The notes: generated from the letters alone by a model not told the origin. Shown: positions 44,555-53,640, numbered from the stretch's first letter. The stretch: DNA of 64,000 nucleotides from an uncultured Parabacteroides sp. (GCA_910577325.1 CAJTMR010000001.1:273574-337573); one strand, 5' to 3'. Made by a program: numbers and translations.

Positions 44555-44974
44555 TTACTTTACTTCTACGGAGCGGGAACTGTCCGGATTTTCTGTAATG
44601 GTGACATTCACAACGTCACCCGGCAATAATTCTTCGATTTTTTCCGGCCATTCGATAAAGCATAGGGCGCCGCTATAGAAATAATCTTCCGTGCCTATAT
44701 CTTCCGCTTCACTTAGTTTGTTGATACGGTAGAAGTCAAAGTGATAAATCAGTTCACCGGTTTCGTCACTACGATATTCGTTTATAATGGCGAATGTCGG
44801 ACTGTTGATAACATCCTCCACGCCTAACTCTTCGCAGATAGCTTTGATGAAAGTGGTTTTTCCGGCTCCCATATTACCCCGAAAAGCAAAAACGGTGCGG
44901 TCGTCCATCCCGGCAATAAACTCTTTTGCAGCTTGGCGGATCGTATCTAAACTTTCTATTTTAATTGTATTCAT
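44555..44974 (-). CDS. tsaE: tRNA N6-threonylcarbamoyladenosine ATPase TsaE
   Basis: 139 residues from the ATG at 44974, giving MNTIKIESLDTIRQAAKEFI; a longer start adds a non-conserved 16-residue head. P-loop FRGNMGAGKTTFIKAI, then VINSPTFAIINEYRSDETGE and YHFDFYRINKLSEAEDIGTE are the conserved TsaE blocks. The W in FIEWPEKIEELLPGDVVNVT is also typical. TsaE joins TsaB and TsaD in the t6A37 complex on ANN-decoding tRNAs; its ATPase resets the complex. It lies between porX and the small membrane protein gene, with 69 bases from the porX stop. Confidence 0.93.
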   Translation of the reverse strand: MNTIKIESLDTIRQAAKEFIAGMDDRTVFAFRGNMGAGKTTFIKAICEELGVEDVINSPTFAIINEYRSDETGELIYHFDFYRINKLSEAEDIGTEDYFYSGALCFIEWPEKIEELLPGDVVNVTITENPDSSRSVEVK

Positions 44975-45043
44975 AACTTTAACAATTGAAGTTTTTGGTT
45001 GCAAAGTTAAAACAATTGTCAATTATCAATTATCAATGATCAA

Positions 45044-46594
45044 TTATTTTACTGTCATCGTGATGAAAGGAATCAACATTTCTTCCATCGAAATACCCCC
45101 GTGCTGAAATGTATTCTTGTAGTAAGAAACGTAGTAATTGTAGTTGTTCGGATAAGCGAAGAAGTCGTTGTTCATCGCAAAGATATATTTGCTGCTCAGG
45201 TTCGGGGAAGGCAAACCTGCTTTGTCGGGAAAACGGATGTCAAAGACTTCCTTCGGATTATAATTCAAGTTCTTGCCTACCTTATAACGCAGGTTGGTAT
45301 TTGTATTTTTATCGCCTATTACTTTTTCCGGGTTATCGACTCGGATCGTGCCATGATCGGTCGTGACGATCACTTTGTACCCCTTTCCGGCGATACGCTT
45401 GAAAAGTTCCAGTGTGCCCGAATGTTGAAACCAGGAGCGTGTCAAACTGCGGTATGCCGCTTCACTTTGGGCTAATTCGCGGATCATCTTGTTTTCGGTA
45501 CGGGCATGGGATAACATATCGACAAAGTTCAGTACTACCACGTTCAACTGGTTATGAAGCAGGGAGGGGATGATGTTCAGCAATTTGTCGTTATACTGCG
45601 AATCGTGTACCTTATGATAGGAAAAAGTATATCTTTTGCGGAATCGTTCGATCTGAGTCTGGATAAGTGGTGCTTCATTTAGGTTTTTCCCCTCTTCGCT
45701 GTCTTCGTCTACCCAGAGTTCCGGAAACATCTTTTCGATCTGCAAAGGCATTAGTCCGGAGAAAATCGAGTTGCGGGCGTACTGCGTGGCGGTCGGAAGG
45801 ATACTGTAGTACAAGCTTTCATCGAACGTATAATATTCGGCAAGCAGATCTTTTACTTCGCGCCATTGGTCAAGACGGAAATTGTCGATCAGAATGAAAA
45901 AGATCTTTTCTCCGTTGTCGATCAGTGGGAAAACTTTCTTTTTGAACAAATCCGGGCTCATCAGTGGGCGGGTTCCGGGATTTTGAATCCAGTCTACATA
46001 ATTTTTTTTGACAAATTTTCCGAATGCGCTGTTTGCTTCCTGTTTCTGCATACGGAGCATGTCGGTCATCGGAACCTGACTGTTCTCCAGTTCGATCTCC
46101 CAATAGATGAGTTTCTTGTATACTTCCATCCAATCGTCAGTCGTTAACGAATCGTTAATCTGCATGCCGATACGCCCGAACTCTTGCTGATAGCCGACTG
46201 TCGTTGTTTCGGATATGATTACATTTTTGTGGACATTTTTTTTGATAGACAAAAGCAACTGGTTCGGATTGACCGGTTTGATCAAGTAATCAGCAATCTT
46301 GTTACCGATAGCTTGGTTCATGATGCTCTCTTCCTCACTCTTCGTAACCATGACGACTGGGACATCGGGATTGATCGCTTTGATCTGCGCCAATGTCTCC
46401 AATCCGGTCAGTCCCGGCATATTTTCGTCCAAGAAGATGATATTGAAAGATTCTTCCTTACAGCATTCGATGGCATCTTGCCCGCTGATTACCGGAACCA
46501 CTTCATACCCTTTATCCTGCAAGAAAAGGATGTAGGGTTTTAACAAATCTATCTCATCGTCTGCCCAAAGCACTCTATCTTTTTTTGCTGTCAT
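45044..46594 (-). CDS. porX: PorX-type response regulator with PglZ domain
   Basis: 516 residues from the ATG at 46594 (MTAKKDRVLWADDEIDLLKP); ten more residues are possible upstream but are not conserved. The receiver domain has the acidic pocket ADDE and phospho-acceptor Asp56 in IIFLDENMPG, with K at VTKSEEES and KPVNPN. A helical linker leads to an alkaline-phosphatase-like PglZ domain (about 215-516; IFFILIDNFRLDQW with the metal Asp, PTATQYARNSIFSGLMP with the catalytic Thr, VVLNFVDMLSHART, VIVTTDHGTIRV). In Porphyromonas, PorX with PorY and SigP controls the type IX secretion system; in gut Bacteroidales that lack T9SS its role is open. A minus-strand TACATTTG (46647-46640) could be its -7 element. 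Confidence 0.93.
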   Translation of the reverse strand: MTAKKDRVLWADDEIDLLKPYILFLQDKGYEVVPVISGQDAIECCKEESFNIIFLDENMPGLTGLETLAQIKAINPDVPVVMVTKSEEESIMNQAIGNKIADYLIKPVNPNQLLLSIKKNVHKNVIISETTTVGYQQEFGRIGMQINDSLTTDDWMEVYKKLIYWEIELENSQVPMTDMLRMQKQEANSAFGKFVKKNYVDWIQNPGTRPLMSPDLFKKKVFPLIDNGEKIFFILIDNFRLDQWREVKDLLAEYYTFDESLYYSILPTATQYARNSIFSGLMPLQIEKMFPELWVDEDSEEGKNLNEAPLIQTQIERFRKRYTFSYHKVHDSQYNDKLLNIIPSLLHNQLNVVVLNFVDMLSHARTENKMIRELAQSEAAYRSLTRSWFQHSGTLELFKRIAGKGYKVIVTTDHGTIRVDNPEKVIGDKNTNTNLRYKVGKNLNYNPKEVFDIRFPDKAGLPSPNLSSKYIFAMNNDFFAYPNNYNYYVSYYKNTFQHGGISMEEMLIPFITMTVK

Positions 46595-47076
46595 AGTTTT
46601 ATCTTTCTTTTTGGGGATGAACACACGGGTTTATGTCTGCAAATGTATGATATTATAACGATATACCCCTTTATTTTGTATAACCAGTTTCTTTTTTTAT
46701 GGTTCATGACGTTTTTTTAGCAAAAGTAGGCATGTGCTTTCACAAGCATCCCTTCTGGCAAAGGGATATCAATAGGCGTGTCGTAACTAAAGTACTTTCT
46801 TGGGCAAGTAAAACTACCTGTTTTTTTGCATATTTTATGTCAGCATTTGCGAAAAATAATCGAGTATTCTACGAAGATGCAAACTTCTTCGATTTAATAT
46901 CTTCATAAAGACCGCCTTATTTGTACTCAAAGATACGAAGTGAATTTGAAATAAACTTGAAATGATCATTTTAAAAAGGCAAACGACTGTCGAATCTCAT
47001 GATTTTTCCTTAAGTTTGTCCGTCCGTTCAAGGATGCGATTCTAAAACCAATATTATAAATTTAAATATAAACGCT
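46595..47076. other. divergent intergenic region between porX and fumarase genes
   Basis: About 480 bases, A+T-rich. It holds TACATTTG on the minus strand (46647-46640) for porX and TAAGTTTG on the plus strand (47011-47018) for the fumarase gene; neither has a perfect -33 partner. A 69-codon frame at 46699-46908 has unconvincing composition and no family signature, so I do not call it. Confidence 0.45.
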
Positions 47077-48717
47077 ATGGCAACAACTCCTTTTAAGTAT
47101 CAGGCTCCGTTCCCGTTGGGTCCGGATACGACAGAGTATTATCTGCTTACAAAAGATTATGTTTCGGTTTCCGAGTTCGAAGGAACTCCGGTTCTGAAGA
47201 TAGCAAAAGAAGGTCTTACGGTAATGGCTAATGCTGCTTTTCGTGATGTATCCTTTATGCTTCGCCGTTCGCATAACGAACAGGTGGCCAAGATCCTGAG
47301 CGATCCGGAAGCAAGTGATAACGACAAATATGTAGCGTTGACTTTCCTGCGTAATGCGGAAGTTGCTGCTAAAGGTGTGCTTCCTTTCTGCCAGGATACC
47401 GGCACGGCTATCATCCACGGCGAAAAGGGGCAGCAAGTGTGGACCGGCTACTGCGACGAAGAGGCGCTTTCGTTGGGTGTTTATAAAACTTATACGGAGG
47501 AAAACTTACGCTATTCGCAGAACGCTCCCCTGAACATGTACGATGAAGTGAATACCAAGTGCAATCTGCCGGCTCAAATTGACATTGAAGCTACGGAAGG
47601 GATGGAATATAAATTCTTGTGTGTGACAAAGGGTGGCGGTTCGGCTAACAAGACTTATCTGTATCAGGAAACAAAGGCTATCCTGAACCCGGGAACCTTG
47701 GTTCCGTTCATCATTGAAAAGATCAAGACGCTGGGTACGGCTGCCTGTCCTCCTTATCATATCGCAGTGGTCATCGGTGGTACTTCCGCCGAAAAGAACT
47801 TGCTGACAGTGAAGCTGGCATCTACACATTATTATGACGAATTGCCTACGACCGGTAACGAGTATGGCCGTGCTTTCCGGGATATCGAACTGGAAAAAGA
47901 AGTGTTGGCTGAAGTTCACAATATCGGTCTGGGTGCACAGTTCGGCGGCAAGTATTTAGCACATGATATTCGTATCATTCGCCTGCCACGTCACGGTGCT
48001 TCCTGTCCGGTCGGTTTGGGAGTGAGTTGTTCGGCTGATCGTAACGTGAAGTGCAAGATCAACAAAGACGGTATCTGGATCGAGAAGTTGGACAGTCATC
48101 CAGGTGAACTGATCCCAGCCGAACTGCGCCAGGCAGGTGAAGGTGATGCTGTCAAGATCAACTTGAATCAGCCGATGACCGAGATTTTGAAGGAATTGGA
48201 CAAATATCCGGTGGCAACCCGCCTGTCTCTGAATGGTACTATCATCGTAGGTCGCGACATTGCTCATGCCAAACTGAAAGAACGTTTGGATCGCGGTGAA
48301 GATCTGCCTCAGTATATAAAGGATCATCCTATTTATTATGCCGGTCCGGCCAAAACTCCGGTGGGCATGGCTTGCGGTTCTATGGGGCCGACGACGGCAG
48401 GACGCATGGACTCGTATGTAGGCTTGTTCCAAAGCCACGGTGGCAGCATGGTTATGTTGGCGAAAGGTAATCGTAGTCAGCAGGTGACGGATGCTTGCCA
48501 GAAATATGGCGGTTTTTACTTAGGAAGTATCGGCGGCCCGGCTGCTATCTTGGCTCAAAATAACATCAAGAGCATTGAATGTGTGGAATATCCCGAGCTG
48601 GGCATGGAAGCAGTTTGGAAGATTGAAGTGGAAGACTTCCCCGCATTCATCTTGGTAGACAATAAGGGTAACGATTTCTTTAAACAGATCAAACCGCGTT
48701 GTACTTGCGGTAAGTAA
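47077..48717 (+). CDS. class I fumarate hydratase
   Basis: 546 residues, the fused alpha-beta form of the oxygen-sensitive [4Fe-4S] fumarase (FumA/FumB type). It interconverts fumarate and malate in the reductive branch of the TCA pathway that Bacteroidales use to make succinate and propionate. N-terminal region: PFCQDTGTAIIHGEKGQQVW with the first cluster Cys, then a KGGGSANKTYLYQETKA block and GASCPVGLGVSCSADRNVK with further Cys ligands. The C-terminal fumarase domain has AHAKLKERLDRGEDLPQY and the IYYAGPAKTPVGMACGSMGP block. Cytoplasmic. A probable -7 element TAAGTTTG is at 47011-47018, about 50 bases before the likely start of translation. Monocistronic. Confidence 0.94.
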   Translation: MATTPFKYQAPFPLGPDTTEYYLLTKDYVSVSEFEGTPVLKIAKEGLTVMANAAFRDVSFMLRRSHNEQVAKILSDPEASDNDKYVALTFLRNAEVAAKGVLPFCQDTGTAIIHGEKGQQVWTGYCDEEALSLGVYKTYTEENLRYSQNAPLNMYDEVNTKCNLPAQIDIEATEGMEYKFLCVTKGGGSANKTYLYQETKAILNPGTLVPFIIEKIKTLGTAACPPYHIAVVIGGTSAEKNLLTVKLASTHYYDELPTTGNEYGRAFRDIELEKEVLAEVHNIGLGAQFGGKYLAHDIRIIRLPRHGASCPVGLGVSCSADRNVKCKINKDGIWIEKLDSHPGELIPAELRQAGEGDAVKINLNQPMTEILKELDKYPVATRLSLNGTIIVGRDIAHAKLKERLDRGEDLPQYIKDHPIYYAGPAKTPVGMACGSMGPTTAGRMDSYVGLFQSHGGSMVMLAKGNRSQQVTDACQKYGGFYLGSIGGPAAILAQNNIKSIECVEYPELGMEAVWKIEVEDFPAFILVDNKGNDFFKQIKPRCTCGK

Positions 48718-48881
48718 TATATACTTTGACATGATAAAGGGAGGAGATGTCAAAAAGACGATATTTATCGCACACAGAGTAATGATGTAGTTAAAATAAG
48801 TTTGTATCGATCTGCGTCTTCTGTGATATCTGCGGAATATTTTCCACTTCGTCCACTCCTTTTTTCTTTCCATCTGAAAAA

Positions 48882-48917
48882 ACAGCACCCGTCCGAAAAA
48901 TATAGGACGGGTGCTGT
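48882..48917 (-). terminator. intrinsic terminator of pnp
   Basis: ACAGCACCCGTCC (48882-48894) and GGACGGGTGCTGT (48905-48917) form a perfect 13-bp GC-rich stem with a 10-base loop. On the minus strand it is followed at once by TTTTTT (48881-48876), so it terminates the minus-strand pnp transcript, 30 bases after the stop. On the plus strand there is no T-run. Confidence 0.85.
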
Positions 48918-48946
48918 GTGTATTATGGTATGTGTTTTGCTGATTA

Positions 48947-51178
48947 TTAATCCTGACGTTCACGGTGAGGACCACGGTCTCCGCGATCCTGACGGTGGCC
49001 ACGCTCTCCACGTTCCGGTCTCGGACCACGTTCTGCTCTCGGTGGACGTTCTTCGTAACCTTCCGGTTTCGGCAGCAGAACTTTGCGGGATAATTTGAAT
49101 TTACCTGTCTTGGCGTCGATGTCTACCAATTTGACATTGATGGGGTCACCCTCTTTCAAACCTGCCTGTTCAACTGTTTCCAGTCGTTTCCAGTCGATTT
49201 CGGAAATATGGAGCAAACCGTCTTTACCTGGCATGAACTCGACGAACGCGCCATAAGGCATGATAGAAGATATTTTGCCTTCGTAGATTTCACCGATTTC
49301 AGGAACAGCAACGATGCTTTTAATGGCGCGGATGGCTGCATCGATTGTCGCTTTGTTTGTTCCGGAGATTTCGATTTTACCTACTCCTCCTTCTTCTTCA
49401 ATAGCAATGATGGCTCCTGTCTTTTCCTGAATACCCTGGATGATCTTGCCACCCGGGCCGATAACCGCACCGATAAATTCTTTGCCGATCGTCATTGTTT
49501 CGATTCTCGGAGCGTGAGGTTTCAGATCCGCACGAACTTCCGGTTGGGCTTCCATGATCTTACCCAGAATGTGCATACGGCCTTCTTTTGCCTGTGCCAA
49601 TGCGTTTTCAAGAATTTCGTATGACAGGCCGTCCACCTTGATATCCATCTGTGTGGCAGTGATACCGTCTTTTGTACCTGTTACCTTGAAATCCATATCG
49701 CCCAAATGGTCTTCATCTCCCAAAATATCGGATAAGATAGCGTAGTTCTGACCTTTGTTTTCAGATATCAGTCCCATCGCAATACCAGATACCGGTTTTT
49801 TCATCAGAACACCTGCGTCTCTCAATGCCAACGTTCCGGCACATACGGTTGCCATGGAAGAAGAACCGTTGGATTCTAAAATATCGGAAATCACGCGTAC
49901 CACATAAGGATAGTCTGCCGGGATCATCCGTTTCAATGCGCGGTGGGCCAAATTTCCGTGACCGATCTCACGACGTCCTACACCGCGAGAAGCTTTTGCT
50001 TCGCCTGTAGAGAATGGAGGAAAGTTATAATGTAACAGGAAACGTTCTTTTCCATGGTTCAACACATCGTCGATCATCTTCTCATCGGCTTTTGTGCCCA
50101 AGGTGACAGTTGAAAGCGACTGGGTTTCTCCACGTGTGAAGATTGCAGAACCGTGAGGGCCGGGCAGACAGTCTGTTTCGATCCAGATCGGACGAATTTC
50201 TGTTGTTTTGCGGCCATCCAAACGTTTCCCTTCGTCCAAAATAGCGCGGCGCATCGCTTCTTTTTCAACGTCGTGGTAATAGCGGCCGATCATTTCAACC
50301 TTTTCGTCGGTTAATTCTTCTTCGGAGAACTGGGCTTTATATTCTTCGACAACTGCTTCGAATGCTTCGGCACGCTGATGCTTGTCAGTACCGGATGTCG
50401 CAACGGCATATGCCTTTGCATAACATTTTTCGTGTACGTCTTTACGCAGTTCGTCATCATTGATTTCATGGCAGTATTCGCGTTTAACCAGTTTGCCGCA
50501 AGCTTCGGATAATTCCAATTGTGCTTGGCACTGTATCTTGATCGCTTCGTGGGCAACTTTGATAGCTTCCAGCATTTCAGATTCCTGAACTTCGTCCATT
50601 TCGCCTTCCACCATCATGATGTTGTCAAGCGTAGCACCCACCATTATATCGATATCTGCTTTTTCCAATTCAGAGAACGTAGGGTTAACTACATATTTGC
50701 CATCGATGCGTGCGACGCGGCATTCGGAGATCGGTCCGTTGAAAGGAATGTCCGATACAGCCAATGCGGCGGAAGCTGCCAGTCCGGCCAGTGCATCCGG
50801 CATATCTTCGCCGTCTGCGGAAAATAATATAACGTTTACATATACTTCGGCATGGTAATTGTCCGGGAAAAGGGGGCGGAGGGCACGGTCAACCAAACGA
50901 GAAGTCAGAATTTCGTAGTCGGAAGCTTTACCTTCTCTTTTTGTAAAACCTCCTGGGAAACGGCCAAATGCCGAGAATTTTTCTTTGTACTCTACTTGTA
51001 ATGGCATGAAGTCAACACCCGGGTTTGCATCTTTAGCGGCGCAAACAGTAGCAAGCAACACGGTGTTGCCCATACGCACGGTAACTGAACCGTCCGCCTG
51101 TTTGGCCAATTTCCCGGTTTCGATGGTGATGGTTCTTCCATCAGCCAATTCGATCGTCTTGTTAATTGGATTAAGCAT
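48947..51178 (-). CDS. pnp: polynucleotide phosphorylase
   Basis: 743 residues; degrades RNA from the 3' end by phosphorolysis and is a core part of RNA turnover. Two RNase PH domains are seen: the first begins INKTIELADGRTITIETGKL and includes FGRFPGGFTKREGKASDYEI; the second has GSAIFTRGETQSLSTVTLGT and GVGRREIGHGNLAHRALKRM. A helical linker stands between them. KH (IGPGGKIIQGIQEKTGAIIA) and S1 (YEGKISSIMPYGAFVEFMPG) domains follow, then a basic tail rich in R, G, E and P (RGPRPERGERGHRQDRGDRG) typical of Bacteroidetes forms. A minus-strand TACATTTG (51223-51216) is a likely -7 element. Ends in a strong terminator. Confidence 0.96.
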   Translation of the reverse strand: MLNPINKTIELADGRTITIETGKLAKQADGSVTVRMGNTVLLATVCAAKDANPGVDFMPLQVEYKEKFSAFGRFPGGFTKREGKASDYEILTSRLVDRALRPLFPDNYHAEVYVNVILFSADGEDMPDALAGLAASAALAVSDIPFNGPISECRVARIDGKYVVNPTFSELEKADIDIMVGATLDNIMMVEGEMDEVQESEMLEAIKVAHEAIKIQCQAQLELSEACGKLVKREYCHEINDDELRKDVHEKCYAKAYAVATSGTDKHQRAEAFEAVVEEYKAQFSEEELTDEKVEMIGRYYHDVEKEAMRRAILDEGKRLDGRKTTEIRPIWIETDCLPGPHGSAIFTRGETQSLSTVTLGTKADEKMIDDVLNHGKERFLLHYNFPPFSTGEAKASRGVGRREIGHGNLAHRALKRMIPADYPYVVRVISDILESNGSSSMATVCAGTLALRDAGVLMKKPVSGIAMGLISENKGQNYAILSDILGDEDHLGDMDFKVTGTKDGITATQMDIKVDGLSYEILENALAQAKEGRMHILGKIMEAQPEVRADLKPHAPRIETMTIGKEFIGAVIGPGGKIIQGIQEKTGAIIAIEEEGGVGKIEISGTNKATIDAAIRAIKSIVAVPEIGEIYEGKISSIMPYGAFVEFMPGKDGLLHISEIDWKRLETVEQAGLKEGDPINVKLVDIDAKTGKFKLSRKVLLPKPEGYEERPPRAERGPRPERGERGHRQDRGDRGPHRERQD

Positions 51179-51375
51179 AATCTTTTTCTTAATTTTTCAA
51201 TCTGTAAAATTGGTGCAAATGTAATGAAAGTTTATCTGTAAACTTGTGAAAATGAAAATAAAAAACATGAGGAATGCTCTTTTTTACAAAAAAAGCAGGA
51301 AGATTTAGCGAATAATAGTGTCACAATTGTAAATTAATGTATATTTGCAGCGAATTAAACTAATGAAGTAAAAAT

Positions 51376-52536
51376 ATGATGAAACAAATATCCACACGAT
51401 TGTTGACTGTTTTAGGGTTGTTCATATTCTTGTTTTCAGCTTGTAACGATTCTTCAAATTTTACGGTGAAAGGAGTTGTGGCAGGAGCTGACGGCCAGTT
51501 TATGTATTTAGAAAATGTCGGAATCTCGAATGTGGTAACACTCGATTCTATCAAATTGGCTTCCGGCGGGAAGTTCAAGTTTGTGGAAAAGCGTCCTGAG
51601 TATCCGGATTTTTATCGTTTGCGTCTGAATAACCAGTTGATCAATTTCGCTGTCGATTCGACTGAAACCATTTCTTTTGCTGCGGATGCGGGTACTTTCG
51701 CAACTTCCTATTCTGTGGAAGGTTCTGAGAGCTCGAAGGCGATAAAGGTGATCACTTTGGCGCAACTGGATGCGAACCAGGCTATCAGTCGTTTGCGGAA
51801 GGAATATGAGGATAAGATGATTTCAGATACGACTTATCGTACGAAAGTTTTGGCTGCTGCCGATGCTTATAAAGAAATCGCCCGGAAATATATTTATTCA
51901 TCGCCGATGTCTACGGTCGCTTATTTCGCATTGTTCCAGCAGATTGATGGTTTATTATTCTTTGATTTGTACGATAGGAATGATGTCAAGGCGTATGGGG
52001 CGGTTGCGACCAGCTATAACCATACATATCCTGAAAGTCCGCGTTCGAAACATTTGTATAATCTGACGTTGCAATCTATGAAGGTCTTGCGTGCTCAACG
52101 TCCTGTCGACTACAGCAATGTGGAAACAAAAGAAATTTCCTTCCTTGATATCGAATTGCCCGATGTCCGCGGTGAAGTGACAAAACTCTCTGCAGTTGCT
52201 TCCGGCAAGGTCGTTTTGATAAACTTTACGGCTTATCAGACAGAATGGTCGCCGGCGTTGAATATGGCACTGGGTGAATTATATACAAAATACCATGACC
52301 GGGGGCTTGAGATTTACCAGGTGTCTTTGGATAGCGATTACCATTTCTGGAGAAACGGGGCGTCCAATTTGCCGTGGATTACCGTTCGTGACCCGCAGTC
52401 TGTTTATTCGCAGGTGGCAGGTTTGTATAATGTAAAACAATTGCCTGCTCTTTTCATTCTTGACCGTAAAGGAAACTTGGTTAAACGTGTTGAAGACGTG
52501 AAAAAACTGGAAGCTGATGTAAAAGTGGTGATTTGA
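51376..52536 (+). CDS. DUF4369/thioredoxin-fold lipoprotein lacking CXXC
   Basis: 386 residues. SpII signal with Cys23 in LFSAC. Residues about 28-130 are a DUF4369-like beta-rich domain (TVKGVVAGADGQFMYLENVG). A helical part follows to about 245, then an AhpC/TSA-type thioredoxin fold (DIELPDVRGEVTKLSAVASG, VVLINFTAYQTEWSPALNMA, GLEIYQVSLDSDYHFWRNGA, VAGLYNVKQLPALFILDRKG). Where TlpA-like proteins have W-C-x-x-C there is TEWSPALN, so both redox cysteines are missing, while the cis-Pro (QLPALF) remains. It is therefore more likely a binding or structural periplasmic or outer-membrane protein than a reductase. A -7-like TATATTTG is at 51340-51347. Next gene (greA) has its own promoter. Confidence 0.85.
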   Translation: MMKQISTRLLTVLGLFIFLFSACNDSSNFTVKGVVAGADGQFMYLENVGISNVVTLDSIKLASGGKFKFVEKRPEYPDFYRLRLNNQLINFAVDSTETISFAADAGTFATSYSVEGSESSKAIKVITLAQLDANQAISRLRKEYEDKMISDTTYRTKVLAAADAYKEIARKYIYSSPMSTVAYFALFQQIDGLLFFDLYDRNDVKAYGAVATSYNHTYPESPRSKHLYNLTLQSMKVLRAQRPVDYSNVETKEISFLDIELPDVRGEVTKLSAVASGKVVLINFTAYQTEWSPALNMALGELYTKYHDRGLEIYQVSLDSDYHFWRNGASNLPWITVRDPQSVYSQVAGLYNVKQLPALFILDRKGNLVKRVEDVKKLEADVKVVI

Positions 52537-52586
52537 TGTCTTGTTGTTAACGTTCAGATTTATATGTTGTAAAGCACTTTGGATAG

Positions 52587-52618
52587 GTTGCAGGTCTTAA
52601 AAAGATCGTTTATCTTTG
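52587..52618 (+). promoter_or_regulatory. putative greA promoter
   Basis: GTTG at 52587-52590 and TATCTTTG at 52611-52618 are spaced by 20 bases, near the Bacteroidetes -33/-7 consensus. Transcription would start about 52625, immediately ahead of the leader terminator at 52637-52682. Confidence 0.55.
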
Positions 52619-52636
52619 CAAAGTCTGAAAATACAA

Positions 52637-52682
52637 AAAGAAAGGAGTTCCGGCCAAGGCAGTTGGTCGGGCTTCTTTTTTA
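52637..52682 (+). terminator. leader terminator/attenuator upstream of greA
   Basis: The stem CCGGCCAA / TTGGTCGG (one G-U pair) with loop GGCAG is preceded by an A-rich tract and followed by CTTCTTTTTT, which makes a proper intrinsic terminator. It lies after the putative greA promoter and 45 bases ahead of the greA ATG, so many transcripts should stop here as a short leader RNA of roughly 55 bases. It is also over 80 bases past the stop of the upstream lipoprotein gene and could serve that gene too. Confidence 0.65.
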
Positions 52683-52726
52683 TTATGTGGTAATCAATAA
52701 TAACATTTTAAATAGGAGGATTTAGT

Positions 52727-53197
52727 ATGGCAGTGAGCTATATGACGAAAGATGGTTATGATAAGATTTTAGCTGAAATCAATTATCTGGAAACTGTGAA
52801 ACGTCCGGAAATATCTGCCCAGATTGCAGAGGCCCGTGACAAAGGCGATTTGTCGGAAAATGCTGAGTATGACGCGGCAAAGGAAGCACAAGGTATTATG
52901 GAAGCGAAACTCGCCCAGTTGAAAGGCCTGATATCTAATGCCCGCCTGATAGACGAAACGCGTGTTCAAACAGATGAAGTCCAGATCTTGAACAAGGTGA
53001 AGATCAAGAACACTAAAAATAATGCGATCATGACGTATACTTTGGTTTCTGATTCGGAAGCGAATCTGAAAGAAGGCAAGATTGCGGTCAGCACTCCGAT
53101 TGCGCAGGGGCTAATGGGGAAAAAGGTCGGCGACATTGTGGAAATCAAGGTTCCTTCCGGTCTGATGAGTTTTGAAATTATGGATATATCGATTTGA
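52727..53197 (+). CDS. greA: transcription elongation factor GreA
   Basis: 156 residues, standard length. The N-terminal coiled coil (MTKDGYDKILAEINYLETVK) with the acidic-tip motif ARDKGDLSENAEYDAAKEAQ enters the RNA polymerase secondary channel and stimulates cleavage of backtracked RNA. The C-terminal FKBP-like domain ends with GDIVEIKVPSGLMSFEIMDI. Unusually for this phylum the gene has a strong Shine-Dalgarno, AGGAGG at 52714-52719, 7 bases before the ATG. A promoter and an intrinsic terminator precede it (52587-52682), pointing to control by attenuation. The HIT gene follows 12 bases after the stop and is co-transcribed. Confidence 0.95.
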   Translation: MAVSYMTKDGYDKILAEINYLETVKRPEISAQIAEARDKGDLSENAEYDAAKEAQGIMEAKLAQLKGLISNARLIDETRVQTDEVQILNKVKIKNTKNNAIMTYTLVSDSEANLKEGKIAVSTPIAQGLMGKKVGDIVEIKVPSGLMSFEIMDISI

Positions 53198-53209
53198 CAA
53201 TATAACATT

Positions 53210-53605
53210 ATGGCATCTATATTCAGTAGGATTGTGGCGGGTGAGATCCCTTGCCATAAAGTAGCGGAAGATGAAGAGTTTTTCGCTTTTCTGGACATCA
53301 ATCCGGTAGCTGTTGGGCATACATTGGTGATTCCGAAAAAAGAGATCGACTATATTTTCGACATAGATGATCCTATGCTCGGACGTATGATGGCATTTGC
53401 CAAGCGGGTGGTTCGTGCACAGGAAGCTGTTATTCCTTGCAAACGGGTCGGTTTGGTAGTAATGGGGTTGGAAGTCCCTCATGCGCATATTCATTTAATT
53501 CCGATCCAAAAGGAGTCGGATATGTATTTTGGCGGAAAGAAAATGGAGGTTACTCAGAGCGTGCTCGCCGACACCGCTGCGCAGATAAAAAATGCATTTA
53601 AATAA
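53210..53605 (+). CDS. HIT family nucleotide hydrolase
   Basis: 131 residues, one histidine-triad domain. The start is MASIFSRIVAGEIPCHKVAE, the FLDINPVAVGHTLVIPKKEI block gives the nucleotide-binding strands, and VPHAHIHLIPI is the H-x-H-x-H triad with the catalytic central His. Related bacterial HIT proteins (HinT type) hydrolyse adenosine phosphoramidates and acyl-AMP; the true substrate here is unknown. Cytoplasmic. Second gene of the greA unit, followed by a run of hairpins (53610-53784). Confidence 0.92.
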   Translation: MASIFSRIVAGEIPCHKVAEDEEFFAFLDINPVAVGHTLVIPKKEIDYIFDIDDPMLGRMMAFAKRVVRAQEAVIPCKRVGLVVMGLEVPHAHIHLIPIQKESDMYFGGKKMEVTQSVLADTAAQIKNAFK

Positions 53606-53609
53606 ATAA

Positions 53610-53640
53610 CATAAAGTTTTTTTAATATAAAAACTTTATG
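53610..53640 (+). terminator. A/T-rich hairpin after the HIT gene
   Basis: CATAAAGTTTTT (53610-53621) and AAAAACTTTATG (53629-53640) are perfect complements, starting 5 bases after the HIT stop. A weak stem, acting perhaps with the GC-richer hairpin just beyond. Confidence 0.5.

Noticed and set aside
46699..46908. 69-codon frame between porX and the fumarase gene
   Set aside because: No start context, no recognisable family, composition like the surrounding intergenic DNA.
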